A stretch of 64,000 nt of DNA from DAORHV01 sp964513925 (GCA_964513925.1 CAZENR010000002.1:1-64000); one strand, 5' to 3'; shown: positions 41,327-50,213, counted from the stretch's first letter. The notes: a model not told the origin generated them from the letters alone. Translations and numbers: made by a program.

Positions 41327-41492
41327 AGACAAATACCTTCTATCGGTGGTGCTTACTTCGATGTTGACTAAACTTAACAATTCTTGTATATTCTCCTGCC
41401 TCGTCAATGCGCGTCCCTACTTCTGGGGCGGCTCAGCCGAGGAACACCGTTCCTTTGGTACACCGGCTATTGAACATCCGGAACCTTAGGAC

Positions 41493-41497
41493 AGGAG
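41493..41497 (+). promoter_or_regulatory. Shine-Dalgarno of the planctomycete-style gene
   Basis: AGGAG, 7 nt before ATG. This is a classic site, in contrast to backbone genes of the window. Confidence 0.75.
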
Positions 41498-41504
41498 AAA
41501 GACC

Positions 41505-42878
41505 ATGATTCGTTCGTTTTTGCGTGGCCTCTTCGCGCCGCGCACCCCCGCCTCCCGTCGTCGCCCAGCAAACCATCGTTCGCTCGGCTTCGAAGCCCTC
41601 GAAGTCCGCAGCCTGCTCTCCGTGACCACCATCGCCATGGAACCGCTGGCGGACACCCACCTCACTTCCGGGGCGACCAATGTGGCAGTCCTGCAATTCA
41701 CGGCCAAGTCCACCGACTGGCGTGCCGGTGTCACGACTCTGCACCTCGACGATGTCAACGAAGGCACCCTGAGCCGCGTGGCCAACGGGACCCTGTACTG
41801 GGAATCATCCCCCGGTACGTGGACTCCGCTGGACAGCAGCCCCGTCAGTGTCGCCAACGGCCGCACCCTGTACTTCAGCGGCTTCGGGAAGGTGCCGACG
41901 GGCGACCTCGACGGTGCCCGCTTCCAAGTCCGTGTCAACGCACTTCCCACCGGCTTCAACCCTGTCCACGCCGAACTCGGCATCATCGGTCTCGGCATGC
42001 CCTACGGCGGTACGCGTGCATTCGCTTCTGTCGCCTCTGGTAACGGCGAAGAAGTGCATGTGCCCACCTCCAACGGGTATCAGCGGACGCTGCACAACAT
42101 CGTTCCATTGGCCGACACCTCGGTGACCGCGCTCGACCGCGACAAGGTCGTGTTTGAGAAGTATGTGTACTCGTCTGATCCTCGTGCCTACGCCCGCTGC
42201 CTGCGGCTGGTCACGAAAGATGCGAGTCCGCTGCCATTCATCAACACGGCCAGCCTCTACGTCGAAATCGGTCCGGGCGTGTGGGACAAGGTCATGACGG
42301 TCCGCCCCAACGGGTACGGGCAACTGATCTTCACGTTCCACGAAAAGGTCGGTCGCATCATCCGCACGAGCGGCGCCGGCGCACACATCCAAGTGCGTGT
42401 CGATGCCAATCCGCTGATGACCGGTACCGCGCAAGTGAACGTCGCGCAGTACCTGACCACCATGCCCAACTCGGGACGTCACTTCTTCGCGTCCTACGTT
42501 CCCGGCTCCGGCAACAACAACCCGCCAACCCACGGCCAACTGTCGGTCAACTCCATGTTCTTCGCCGCCCAGCCCGGGACGGCGGTCCGCCTCGCGGACA
42601 TGAACATCGGTGTCGGCTCGGCAAATGCCGCCTTCGACCAACTCACGGTAACGCTCGGGACGGGGTCTTGGACCTCGGCTACGAACATCACCCTGCGTCG
42701 GCTCGACGGCAACGGCAACCCCACTGGCCCGGCGCTCGGCACCATCACTTCCAATGATGGCACCACGATCGTCATCACGGGGATCAACAGCATCATCGGT
42801 GTGAATGCGTACAGCTTCGGCTTGTTCGCAGACATCACCAACCCGCTGCAGATTACGTCCGTGTCGGCAATCGGTTAA
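41505..42878 (+). CDS. Planctomycete-style secreted protein (LEVRSLLS leader)
   Basis: 457 residues. The basic N-terminus is followed by LGFEALEVRSLLSV, like the LEPR-XLL leader of planctomycete extracellular proteins. Two related beta-rich domains (about 45-180 and 195-325, with WTPLDSSPVS and FQVRVNA against WDKVMTV and IQVRVDANP) precede a C-terminal domain (about 350-457) shared with the 19259 and 43069 proteins, including DMNIGVG, GSWTSATNITL and LGTITSNDG. It has a Shine-Dalgarno and higher-looking GC. Probable horizontal transfer; function unknown. Confidence 0.8.
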   Translation: MIRSFLRGLFAPRTPASRRRPANHRSLGFEALEVRSLLSVTTIAMEPLADTHLTSGATNVAVLQFTAKSTDWRAGVTTLHLDDVNEGTLSRVANGTLYWESSPGTWTPLDSSPVSVANGRTLYFSGFGKVPTGDLDGARFQVRVNALPTGFNPVHAELGIIGLGMPYGGTRAFASVASGNGEEVHVPTSNGYQRTLHNIVPLADTSVTALDRDKVVFEKYVYSSDPRAYARCLRLVTKDASPLPFINTASLYVEIGPGVWDKVMTVRPNGYGQLIFTFHEKVGRIIRTSGAGAHIQVRVDANPLMTGTAQVNVAQYLTTMPNSGRHFFASYVPGSGNNNPPTHGQLSVNSMFFAAQPGTAVRLADMNIGVGSANAAFDQLTVTLGTGSWTSATNITLRRLDGNGNPTGPALGTITSNDGTTIVITGINSIIGVNAYSFGLFADITNPLQITSVSAIG

Positions 42879-42945
42879 ACACCTGAGCAACGACATGGTA
42901 TGTCGTCTGCCTTGGGTTCAATAGCCACATCTCGTACCAAAGGAT

Positions 42946-42979
42946 TTCCCCCTCGTCCCGACCAAGGATAGAGGGGGAA
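42946..42979 (+). terminator. Hairpin after the 41505 gene
   Basis: TTCCCCCTC pairs with GAGGGGGAA (9 bp, 16-nt loop), then CCTTTCG. Could terminate the plus-strand gene. Confidence 0.55.
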
Positions 42980-43007
42980 CCTTTCGTATACATTTTTTAT
43001 ACAAGCA

Positions 43008-43041
43008 AACCCCCTCCGGGCAGGAAGGGGTTGTGCTTTTT
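43008..43041. terminator. Probable bidirectional terminator between two convergent genes
   Basis: AACCCC and GGGGTT enclose a 13-nt loop, with GTGCTTTTT on the plus strand and TGCTTG on the minus strand. Confidence 0.6.
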
Positions 43042-43068
43042 GCTCAATGGTTTTCGGGGAGACGCAAC

Positions 43069-43905
43069 TTAGGTGGTTGCGTAGGAGAGGCCGCTAATCT
43101 GCATCGGTGCAGAAACATCTGCGATGATGCGGTAGCTCTGCACGCCATCCAGTCGGACGCGCAGGTATGCAATTAGCGAGTTGTTTGCACCGGGTGCGAT
43201 TGTGCCAATCGGGCCACCAACAATCTGTCCATTCACTGTCCGGTACACCCGGACATTCGTGATGGCAGACAGTGAGTAGCCGGTTGCGGGGCGGAACACC
43301 AGCGCACGGATGCCAGACGGGCCAATGCCGATGTTCACATCGCCAAGCACTTGGTTGTTCCCGGCTTGCGCCAGGTACCAGAGCGCGGTGGACGATAGCA
43401 TGCGGCTGGCTTGCACGATTCTGAGGGCGCTTTGGCCTTGGAAGACCGCAGTGCCGACTGTTCCCGTGAAGCCGAAACGCGTGATGGGGATATCGACTAC
43501 TGGCGCGGTCAGCGTTGGTTTCAACTTCACCAGCAACCGGAAGTCGACCGGGTTTTCCGTTCGCACTACCCCGAAGTTATCGAGGAAAATGCGCGTCGGT
43601 TCCGGGACAGCCGAATCGATGGTGCGCCACACGCCGCCAGTCAGTTTTTGCAGGTATGCGACTTGGGTGTTTGCCACCAGCGCGGGATTCGTGAACTGGA
43701 AGCACACCACAGTTCCATAGTTGGTGGTGGCATCCAGCCTAAACTGGACTGCCAGGGCCGACTGGCCCGAGAAGATGATTGGGCTGGCGTTGGTAATCGA
43801 AACCAACGTCGTTCGAGTCGCAGGGGTTGCGCGTTCCTCGAGTCGTTCGAGGGCGGGTTGGTACACTGGTTGCTTGCGACCGCTGCGGAGCGAAAATTCT
43901 CTCAT
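43069..43905 (-). CDS. Planctomycete-style secreted protein (LEERATPA leader)
   Basis: 278 residues from the ATG at 43905, which has GAGG 8 nt upstream; a longer form from 44010 is possible but adds a low-complexity hydrophilic stretch. ALERLEERATPA is a LEDRxxPA-type leader. A beta-rich domain (about 35-155, VWRTIDSAVPEP) is similar to that in the 41505 protein. The C-terminal domain (about 165-278) shows GDVNIGIG, GPIGTIAPG and IIADVSAPMQI, shared with the other two. Convergent with 41505. Confidence 0.75.
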   Translation of the reverse strand: MREFSLRSGRKQPVYQPALERLEERATPATRTTLVSITNASPIIFSGQSALAVQFRLDATTNYGTVVCFQFTNPALVANTQVAYLQKLTGGVWRTIDSAVPEPTRIFLDNFGVVRTENPVDFRLLVKLKPTLTAPVVDIPITRFGFTGTVGTAVFQGQSALRIVQASRMLSSTALWYLAQAGNNQVLGDVNIGIGPSGIRALVFRPATGYSLSAITNVRVYRTVNGQIVGGPIGTIAPGANNSLIAYLRVRLDGVQSYRIIADVSAPMQISGLSYATT

Positions 43906-44172
43906 GGCGAAATCCTCAAGGCGCATGTCTGTTGCTGCGCCTTCTTGCGTTTCCTCCCGAGTACGACGTTGTACGCGGGGGCTGGTAGCGCTTTCGCTAC
44001 CTTCGGACATGCTTTTGCCACCGTAAGGTTGTTTCTCCTTTCGAAACCATTGGTGCCAAAAAGCGGTTCCCCATTCACAGGTCAGTCATTCCGGCTGTCG
44101 GAATGCATGGTGCATGAGCGCAGTATCTCACACCAGAACGCGCAGTATGTCAAGTTTTCTCGACACGGTGTT

Positions 44173-44805
44173 TTAGGCTTTCCACTGCTTTGGATCCTTG
44201 ACGAACTCGTCGATCATCTTGGCTTCCTCGGCGGAGATCTTCAGCTGTCCTAATGCGACGTTAGTCAGCGTGGTAATGGTGCTTAAGGGGTGTAAACGCA
44301 CCTTTAGTTCGCGTGCCTTCTCGAACGCGGCGGCAAACTCGTAGCTGAAAATGGAAACCACGTCAGTCACGTAGGCCTTGCCTTCGTCGCGAAGCACGTT
44401 GACCGTGGTAGCACTGCTGCCGGCTGTGGAAATAAGGTCCTCGATGACCACAACGTGCTGTTCCGGCTTCAAATCACCCTCAATTTGCTTCTTGGCACCG
44501 TGTTCTTTCGGTTTGCTGCGCACGTACACGAACGGCAACTTCATGCGGTCTGCCACAAGCGCTCCCCAGCCGATTGCAGCGGTGGCAGTGCCGGCAATGG
44601 CATCGGCGGGAATGTGCAGGCTTTTCACACGGCTGACCAGCGCGCTTACCACAGTGTCTCTGGCCTCGGGGTGGCTGTAGATCATGCGGTTGTCGCAGTA
44701 AATCGGCGACTTGATGCCCGATGTCCATGTGAACGGCGGGTTCACCGAAAGGCGCACTGCGCCAATAGTCAGCAGGTACTCGGCAATGCGTTCTCCGTGT
44801 GGCAT
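44173..44805 (-). CDS. pyrE: Orotate phosphoribosyltransferase
   Basis: 210 residues; joins orotate to PRPP to make OMP. The PRPP loop is VVVIEDLISTAGSS (about 116-129). FTWTSGIKSPIYCDNR near the N-terminus and the GTATAAIGWGALVA and VYVRSKPKEHG segments are also typical. It is transcribed divergently from rsmG and downstream of nothing obviously related. TACAGT 14 nt before ATG may be its -10. Confidence 0.95.
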   Translation of the reverse strand: MPHGERIAEYLLTIGAVRLSVNPPFTWTSGIKSPIYCDNRMIYSHPEARDTVVSALVSRVKSLHIPADAIAGTATAAIGWGALVADRMKLPFVYVRSKPKEHGAKKQIEGDLKPEQHVVVIEDLISTAGSSATTVNVLRDEGKAYVTDVVSIFSYEFAAAFEKARELKVRLHPLSTITTLTNVALGQLKISAEEAKMIDEFVKDPKQWKA

Positions 44806-44884
44806 GATGCGAAGCTACCACTGTATAGATTCTTCCCGCAAGCACGCCGCTATGAGTTGGCTTCAATAACCGGATCAATCTCCC

Positions 44885-44890
44885 TATACT
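44885..44890 (+). promoter_or_regulatory. -10 box of rsmG
   Basis: TATACT, 6 nt before the GTG start. Confidence 0.55.
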
Positions 44891-44896
44891 CTCGCG

Positions 44897-45592
44897 GTGA
44901 TTACGCCGCTCAAGGAGCAACGGCTGAAGCAGTTGGTAGATGCGTTCTTGGTCGAAAATAAGAAGTTGAATCTTTCCGCGTTCCGTACGGCGGAACATTG
45001 CTGGATTGGCAACGTGCTGGATTCGGTTGCGTTTGTGGATATCGCGCCCACGGTACTCGGCCGCAACTGGGCCGAACAGAAAGTGCGGCTGCTGGATGTG
45101 GGAACCGGCGGAGGTTTTCCGTTGTTGCCGTTGGCCATCGTACTGCCCGAGGCGTTGTGCATCGGCGTGGACGCCATTCGTAAGAAGGTCGACGCCGTAC
45201 AGCGCATTGCCGCCGAGCTGCAGCTAAAGAACACGCAGTTGATCTGCGGTCGCATAGAAGAGCTTGCGCACAAGCCGGAGTTCCGCGGCACGTTCGATAT
45301 GGTGACTGCCCGTGCAGTGGCGCCTATTTCCGTACTCCTGGAGTACATGGTGCCGTTGCTGAAAATTCACGGGCGTTGCGTGCTCTGGAAGAGCAGGCAC
45401 ATCGCCGAGGAGCTGCGCACATCCATTGCCGCCTCCAAGCAGCTACGGGCAAAGCTGGTGGAAAACCACACGTACCAACTGCCCGGAGATTGGGGCGAGC
45501 GCACGCTCTTGGTGTTTGAGAAAACAGGCCCCACGCCGGATGAGTATCCCAGAGGAATAGGCATACCAAAGCACAAGCCGCTCGGCAGCTGA
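44897..45592 (+). CDS. rsmG: 16S rRNA (guanine-N7) methyltransferase
   Basis: 231 residues, SAM-dependent enzyme that methylates the G at position 527 (E. coli numbering) of 16S rRNA. NKKLNLSAFRTAEH and the ILDSV-like NVLDSVAFVD match the N-terminal signature; LDVGTGGGFPLLPLAI is SAM motif I; VTARAVAPISVL is the ARAxA region. The start is GTG at 44897; TATACT lies 6 nt upstream and there is no ribosome site. The C-terminal PRGIGIPKHKPL matches the usual tail. Confidence 0.95.
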   Translation: MITPLKEQRLKQLVDAFLVENKKLNLSAFRTAEHCWIGNVLDSVAFVDIAPTVLGRNWAEQKVRLLDVGTGGGFPLLPLAIVLPEALCIGVDAIRKKVDAVQRIAAELQLKNTQLICGRIEELAHKPEFRGTFDMVTARAVAPISVLLEYMVPLLKIHGRCVLWKSRHIAEELRTSIAASKQLRAKLVENHTYQLPGDWGERTLLVFEKTGPTPDEYPRGIGIPKHKPLGS

Positions 45593-45610
45593 GCCGGACA
45601 GCTGTGTCGA

Positions 45611-45706
45611 CTAGATGCCTTTGCCCATGGTCGAAATCACCACGACCAGGCACGAGATAGCCACAATGAGGAACGGCGACAGTTTCAGTGTGCGGGAGAT
45701 GCGCAT
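45611..45706 (-). CDS. Possible 31-residue single-span membrane peptide
   Basis: MRISRTLKLS then a strong span (PFLIVAISCLVVVISTM) and a basic end. It lies alone between rsmG and rlmE on the opposite strand. No ribosome site; TACTAC is 7 nt upstream. Length and composition are compatible with a small regulatory or stress peptide, or chance. Confidence 0.35.
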   Translation of the reverse strand: MRISRTLKLSPFLIVAISCLVVVISTMGKGI

Positions 45707-45936
45707 AAGCCTTGTAGTACAACGGATAATGTCGTCGCGGCAGGAAAAGCCGGCTCGGAAGTATAGGTGGTGAAGCAGGATTGTCACTTGTGTGGTCGGC
45801 AAGAGTATGGCGAAGACGAATTTCTCTTCTAAATTAAGGCAAGGATTCCATGATTCCAGGACTCCTTGGAATCCAGGGAGTCAAAGGAGTCCCGCTTGGT
45901 CACGAAAACCACTACACTATCCTCGCTTCTCACTCT

Positions 45937-46524
45937 ATGCCCAAACCTTACACTCCCAACGACAAGTGGTCGCAGCGTGCCGCGCGCGAAGGATACCGTG
46001 CTCGCTCGGTGTACAAGCTGCAGGAGTTGGACGAGAAGTTTCATCTGTTGCAAACCGGCATGAAAGTCCTCGACATCGGTGCTGCACCCGGCAGCTGGTT
46101 GCAGTACGCAAGCAAGCGGGTGGGGCCGACGGGGCAGGTCATCGGCCTGGATCTCGCTCCCATCAAGCATGTCGCGCAAAACGTGCACACGGTCGTGTGC
46201 GACGTGACCGATTTCAAGCAGGTGGGCGGCATTCTTTCCGGCCAAGGTTGGGAGCGGGCCGATATCGTCATGTCGGATATAGCGCCCAATACCACCGGCA
46301 TTAAAGACGTGGACCAGTGGCGCAGCGTGGAGCTAAGTCAGCACGTGGTTGCCATTGCCGAGCGTTGGCTTAGGCGCAACGGCACCCTGGTGATGAAGGT
46401 GTTTCGAGGCGCGGATTTCGATGAGTTTGCAACGCAGATCAAGCAGCGCTTTCCACGGTTTAAGGTGATAAGCGTGCAAGCCAGCCGCGACCGTAGCCGC
46501 GAGGTGTACATTGTCTGCTCCTAG
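45937..46524 (+). CDS. rlmE: 23S rRNA (uridine-2'-O) methyltransferase
   Basis: 195 residues, FtsJ/RlmE type. Catalytic K-D-K-E: Lys in ARSVYKLQE, Asp in MSDIAPN, Lys in LVMKVF and Glu in REVYIV; the SAM motif is VLDIGAAPGSW. ATG at 45937 is chosen because the family starts just before the DKWSQRAAREGYRARS block; an in-frame ATG at 45850 adds an unrelated leader. The stop is part of CTAG shared with the convergent 46521 gene. Confidence 0.95.
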   Translation: MPKPYTPNDKWSQRAAREGYRARSVYKLQELDEKFHLLQTGMKVLDIGAAPGSWLQYASKRVGPTGQVIGLDLAPIKHVAQNVHTVVCDVTDFKQVGGILSGQGWERADIVMSDIAPNTTGIKDVDQWRSVELSQHVVAIAERWLRRNGTLVMKVFRGADFDEFATQIKQRFPRFKVISVQASRDRSREVYIVCS

Positions 46525-47840
46525 CGCACTCCGGCCATGCGACGCGCCACTTCGTCGGAGTACTCCCGCGTGAAGGGGAGTACGTATCGTTCGCTGACAT
46601 CCGAGAGCCATTTGTACATTTGCAGAACCACGCCTTCGTCCATGGCGGGGCAGCCGTAGGTGTATGGCGATTGGCTGAGGAGTTGTTTGCGCGTTGCTGC
46701 GGTAAATGCGTTTGGGTTGATATCCAGGTGCAGCTGGTCGTCCGCGAAACGGAAGCATTCGGGACGGAACGGCGCATGGAAGCGCAGGTTCACGGAGCGA
46801 TCTACTTTGCCATCTCCGGAGTGAAGGTTCAGTAGCCCCATTCGCTCCAACGCCGCCTCAACATCCGCGTCGTTCTTCTGTGTAATGAGCATATCCAGCG
46901 CCGCCAGAGTGTGGATGTTGGTTTTGGATGCCAGCAAGGAAATGTACGTTCCGTTTGCATCTATCGCTTCTCGCCACAGCTTTGAGTTCACGCCGTGTGC
47001 GCCGTGCCGGCGCACCAGGTGTTCCAGCGTCAGAGCATGCGTATTCAAAATGAACTTGATCGCCGTGCCCATGCCTCCGCTTAACGACATCTCCAGGCTC
47101 CGCGTATTCCCCATGACTTTGAGCACACCGGCAATCTCGTGCTGCATTGCCCGTCCTTCGTTGGAAGATGCGTACATCCGAATCCAGTAATCCATCATCA
47201 TTTTGGTGCGCACCTTCATTTCGGACACGCACAGTGCCATGCTCTCGGCTGGGGCGCTCCGCAAGATGCCGTCCTCCACTTCGGTCATGGGCAGCATTGC
47301 CGAAGTTGGCACAAGCGGCACGGTTCCAAGCAGTATGTTCGGATGACGCTGTCGCCATGCCGCGAAGTTCGTCCATGTTGTACCGATCGCTTTCCCGAAC
47401 CGCACGTAGGCTGCTTGTTTTGCCAGGGCTTGCATCTGTTCGTTTGGGTCCATGGATGCCAGCGCCTCAGGCTTCAGCGAGGTCAATTCGTGCGCGCTTG
47501 CATCTGCCAGCAGCTTGAAGGTTTCAGGGTGCAGCCCTTTGGCCGGATGATCGAGTGTTTCCTGCTGCTGCATGACCGCTGTTTTCTTGCGTGATTCAGG
47601 GGTAACAACAAGCTGATCGGTCAGCCCCAGCGAGAGTGCATCGATAATGCCGGCTTGTCCAAAAGCATCGCGGAATTGCTGCTGTATCGACCGAACTGGC
47701 CGCACGGGCACCGTTGCCTCGACGCGCAGAAATTGCATCAGCATCCGCCGCTTTTGTTTGTCGGACAATGGCAGTGATCCCGGTGCGTCACTGTCACGAT
47801 CGGGGGTTGCCTTGCCGCCGGAGGGCTTCCGTTTTGCCAT
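46521..47840 (-). CDS. Unknown cytoplasmic protein
   Basis: 439 residues from the ATG at 47840, hydrophilic N-terminus (Lys/Ser/Gly) and no signal peptide or membrane span. Several segments look helical. HAPFRPECFRFADDQLHLDI and LSQSPYTYGCPAMDEGVV near the C-terminus are distinctive; the latter, with Cys in a GCPAMDE context, may be an active or metal site. I do not recognise the family. It ends overlapping rlmE in CTAG. Confidence 0.6.
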   Translation of the reverse strand: MAKRKPSGGKATPDRDSDAPGSLPLSDKQKRRMLMQFLRVEATVPVRPVRSIQQQFRDAFGQAGIIDALSLGLTDQLVVTPESRKKTAVMQQQETLDHPAKGLHPETFKLLADASAHELTSLKPEALASMDPNEQMQALAKQAAYVRFGKAIGTTWTNFAAWRQRHPNILLGTVPLVPTSAMLPMTEVEDGILRSAPAESMALCVSEMKVRTKMMMDYWIRMYASSNEGRAMQHEIAGVLKVMGNTRSLEMSLSGGMGTAIKFILNTHALTLEHLVRRHGAHGVNSKLWREAIDANGTYISLLASKTNIHTLAALDMLITQKNDADVEAALERMGLLNLHSGDGKVDRSVNLRFHAPFRPECFRFADDQLHLDINPNAFTAATRKQLLSQSPYTYGCPAMDEGVVLQMYKWLSDVSERYVLPFTREYSDEVARRMAGVR

Positions 47841-47902
47841 AGAGCGCAAGACTCTCAACCAAAACAGCTATCCCGTCAACTTTTTTGCGTGTCGACATGG
47901 GC

Positions 47903-47908
47903 TATCCT
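47903..47908 (+). promoter_or_regulatory. -10 box of ftsE
   Basis: TATCCT, 7 nt before ATG. Confidence 0.55.
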
Positions 47909-47915
47909 AGCGTCC

Positions 47916-48788
47916 ATGATCGCGTTCTCGGAGGTTTCCAAATCGTTCGATGGACGGATGATCCTGGACAAGGTGAGTTTCTCCGTCGATCCGGGCGAGT
48001 TCGTGTGCATAACCGGGCCCAGCGGTGCAGGTAAGTCCACCATCGTGCAAATGCTCATTCGCGCCTGCGTTCCGACGTCGGGCTCGGTGCAGGTAGATGG
48101 CATCGATTTGGCCAAGCTGCCGCCAGACGTGCTGCAGCTCTACCGCCGCAGAACCGGAGTCATGTTCCAGGATTACCGCTTGCTTCAGCACCTGACTACG
48201 GAGGAGAACGTGGCGTTTGCCATGGAGGTGTGCGGCGACCCAGATGAACTGATCGATGCCCGCGTACCCGAGGTGCTGACGGCACTGGGATTAGACGACT
48301 GCGCCACATCGTTCCCGCGCGAGCTTTCGGGCGGCGAGCAAGCGCGAACGGCATTGGCCCGTGCAATTGTGCACCAGCCCATGGTGCTGATTGCCGATGA
48401 GCCAACCGGCAACATTGATCCCGAGCAATCCTTGCAGTTATTGGAACTGCTGAAGGCCATTCATCAAGAGGGCGTTACAGTTGTGTTGGCCACGCACGAT
48501 CAGGCGATCGTGGATGCCCTGCAAACCCGCGTCATCCGCCTGGAGAACGGCAAAATCGTGCGCGATGCCATCGGCGGGTACGCAACTCCAATGCGGCAGG
48601 CCGGGGGCGAGCATGTGAAGAAACACCAGATCTTTCAGGAAGATCCGGCAGTGCCGATGCAAAACACCGAGCCACAAGCGGCTCCTTCTGAGCCGGCGCC
48701 TACTCCGAAACGCGTGCATTCTAAAAAAGCTTCGGGAGATGGTGGGCAAACGTCGGGCCATGTGAAGCCCATTGCCATTAACGACTAA
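47916..48788 (+). CDS. ftsE: FtsE-like ABC ATPase with C-terminal extension
   Basis: 290 residues. Walker A GPSGAGKST, Q-loop region FQDYRLL, signature LSGGEQARTALA, Walker B VLIADEPTGN and H-loop ATHD. The ALL-GTGNI arrangement and DYRLL match FtsE, which with FtsX regulates septal peptidoglycan hydrolysis. A hydrophilic tail of about 60 residues after 225 is unusual. ftsX, normally the next gene, is absent: a convergent gene abuts the stop. It might instead belong to another ABC transporter; FtsE is the best match. Confidence 0.85.
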   Translation: MIAFSEVSKSFDGRMILDKVSFSVDPGEFVCITGPSGAGKSTIVQMLIRACVPTSGSVQVDGIDLAKLPPDVLQLYRRRTGVMFQDYRLLQHLTTEENVAFAMEVCGDPDELIDARVPEVLTALGLDDCATSFPRELSGGEQARTALARAIVHQPMVLIADEPTGNIDPEQSLQLLELLKAIHQEGVTVVLATHDQAIVDALQTRVIRLENGKIVRDAIGGYATPMRQAGGEHVKKHQIFQEDPAVPMQNTEPQAAPSEPAPTPKRVHSKKASGDGGQTSGHVKPIAIND

Positions 48789-49820
48789 CTACGCAGCATC
48801 AGATTCGGCCTCTACCACCGCGGTGGAAGGCGGCAACCCGCGGTCTTCGCGCGCGCGAACATCCATGGCCAGAATGCTCTGCCAGAACATCCTGGAGCTT
48901 GCGACGTGGTTGTGGGTGAGTGCTGGGTTGCGCATCGATGCATCTATGGATGACACCAGCATGCCGATGACGCGCTCGGAAGCCGGTACCATTGGCTGGT
49001 TCTCGCGCACGAATGTCCGGATTTCTCCGCGTAGCTCTTGCAGTGCTGTCATAGCCTCTGTGTGCTCGCGCGACTCCGGAAGCGCTCCTACTTCGGTTGT
49101 CGCATTGCGCTCCATGTCCGGAAAAGACCGGACGGTGGGCGTACTGCGCGGCAGTCCCGCCGGAAAGCCTGGAATGGGAGGCGGGCCTTGTATGCCACGA
49201 CGTCCGAACAACGATCCGATCGAATCGGTTACGCGCTGCAGCGTGCTGCGAGGCATGCCTGACAGTGCGTTGCCCGGGTCCAGCGAATCCGGTGCGGTGC
49301 CGAACGGGAACGGGCCCGGGTTTTGGCCGGGTGCGGTGCGTCCGCGCAAGCCAAGCTGCTCCTGCACGCTGGGAGGATTCCTGAGTGCCAGGTACCGAAT
49401 GTGCGGACTTTGACGCAAGTAGTACTGCCAAATCGGCAGGTGAAAGGGCAGTGGCTGGTAGCCGCGCTGGCCGCCAAAACCCACGCCATTCATGTGTGAG
49501 TATGTATTGAGAATGGGCTGGCGCCCGTAGTTGAGAATCGAGCGGTTGAACGGCAGCAGATTGTACTTGTTGGGGTTGCTCATCATTGCCGCCAGCAGCG
49601 TTGGTGGCCGGTTTGCCGGCCAGCCGGGATAGCCGTGAAAGCTCCAAGGCCCTCCGTTGTGCAAACGGTTGATATGCCAAGCATGGTTCATGCCCGGATT
49701 CGACGGCGTCCAGACATTGAAGCCGACGTTATTGTTGGGGACGAAGAATGGCGGATGACGAACACCGCCATGGAAATGGACGTTGTTGATGTGCGTTTGC
49801 AGCGTGTTGGGAGGCGTCAT
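48789..49820 (-). CDS. Unknown Pro/Asn-rich protein
   Basis: 343 residues. The N-terminal 170 residues are rich in Pro, Asn, His, Tyr and aromatic residues (HFHGGVRHPPFFVPNNN, NRLHNGGPWSFHGYPGWP), suggesting an extended or low-complexity region. The rest is helical with a Pro/Gly linker (GPPPIPGFPAGLP). No signal peptide. The ATG overlaps the stop of the preceding gene (ATGA), so they are coupled. Not recognised. Confidence 0.55.
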   Translation of the reverse strand: MTPPNTLQTHINNVHFHGGVRHPPFFVPNNNVGFNVWTPSNPGMNHAWHINRLHNGGPWSFHGYPGWPANRPPTLLAAMMSNPNKYNLLPFNRSILNYGRQPILNTYSHMNGVGFGGQRGYQPLPFHLPIWQYYLRQSPHIRYLALRNPPSVQEQLGLRGRTAPGQNPGPFPFGTAPDSLDPGNALSGMPRSTLQRVTDSIGSLFGRRGIQGPPPIPGFPAGLPRSTPTVRSFPDMERNATTEVGALPESREHTEAMTALQELRGEIRTFVRENQPMVPASERVIGMLVSSIDASMRNPALTHNHVASSRMFWQSILAMDVRAREDRGLPPSTAVVEAESDAA

Positions 49821-50188
49821 GATTTTGCGAGAGAATCGGCGATGTCGTCTGCTGCGGCGCGGTCGGTTGCTTCTTGCTGCTTTGCCGCTTGGGTAACCGC
49901 TTGCTTGCGGTAGAAATCGATGTCCGACTGCCACTGTTGTACCGAGTGGGTGTAGGCGGTCATGAACAGGTTGTAAGCGTGGTTGTAGCGGTGTGCGCGC
50001 TGCGTACGCTGCTCGGGGGTTTCCCCGGCGTACTTCGCTTCCAGGGAGTCCAGCGCAGTGGTCATCAGATCCGGCTCCACCGCCTGCATGAATGTGTTGT
50101 AAAAGTCGCGGATGGCATCGTCCAACCCCGAGAGCTGCTCGACTTGTAACACTTTCGGACCGGTGAATTGTTTGCGTGTTTTTGCCAT
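49817..50188 (-). CDS. Unknown helical protein, first gene of a pair
   Basis: 123 residues, charged and mostly helical (for example NTFMQAVEPDLMTTALDSLE), without membrane or signal segments. The ATG at 50188 has TTGTATAAT upstream. It overlaps the 48789 gene by ATGA and they form a two-gene operon. There are many Gln and Ala, and the Tyr-rich RYNHAYNLFMTAYTH is distinctive. Family not known. Confidence 0.55.
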   Translation of the reverse strand: MAKTRKQFTGPKVLQVEQLSGLDDAIRDFYNTFMQAVEPDLMTTALDSLEAKYAGETPEQRTQRAHRYNHAYNLFMTAYTHSVQQWQSDIDFYRKQAVTQAAKQQEATDRAAADDIADSLAKS

Positions 50189-50213
50189 GAAGGCGCTGTG
50201 TGTTATTATTTCT

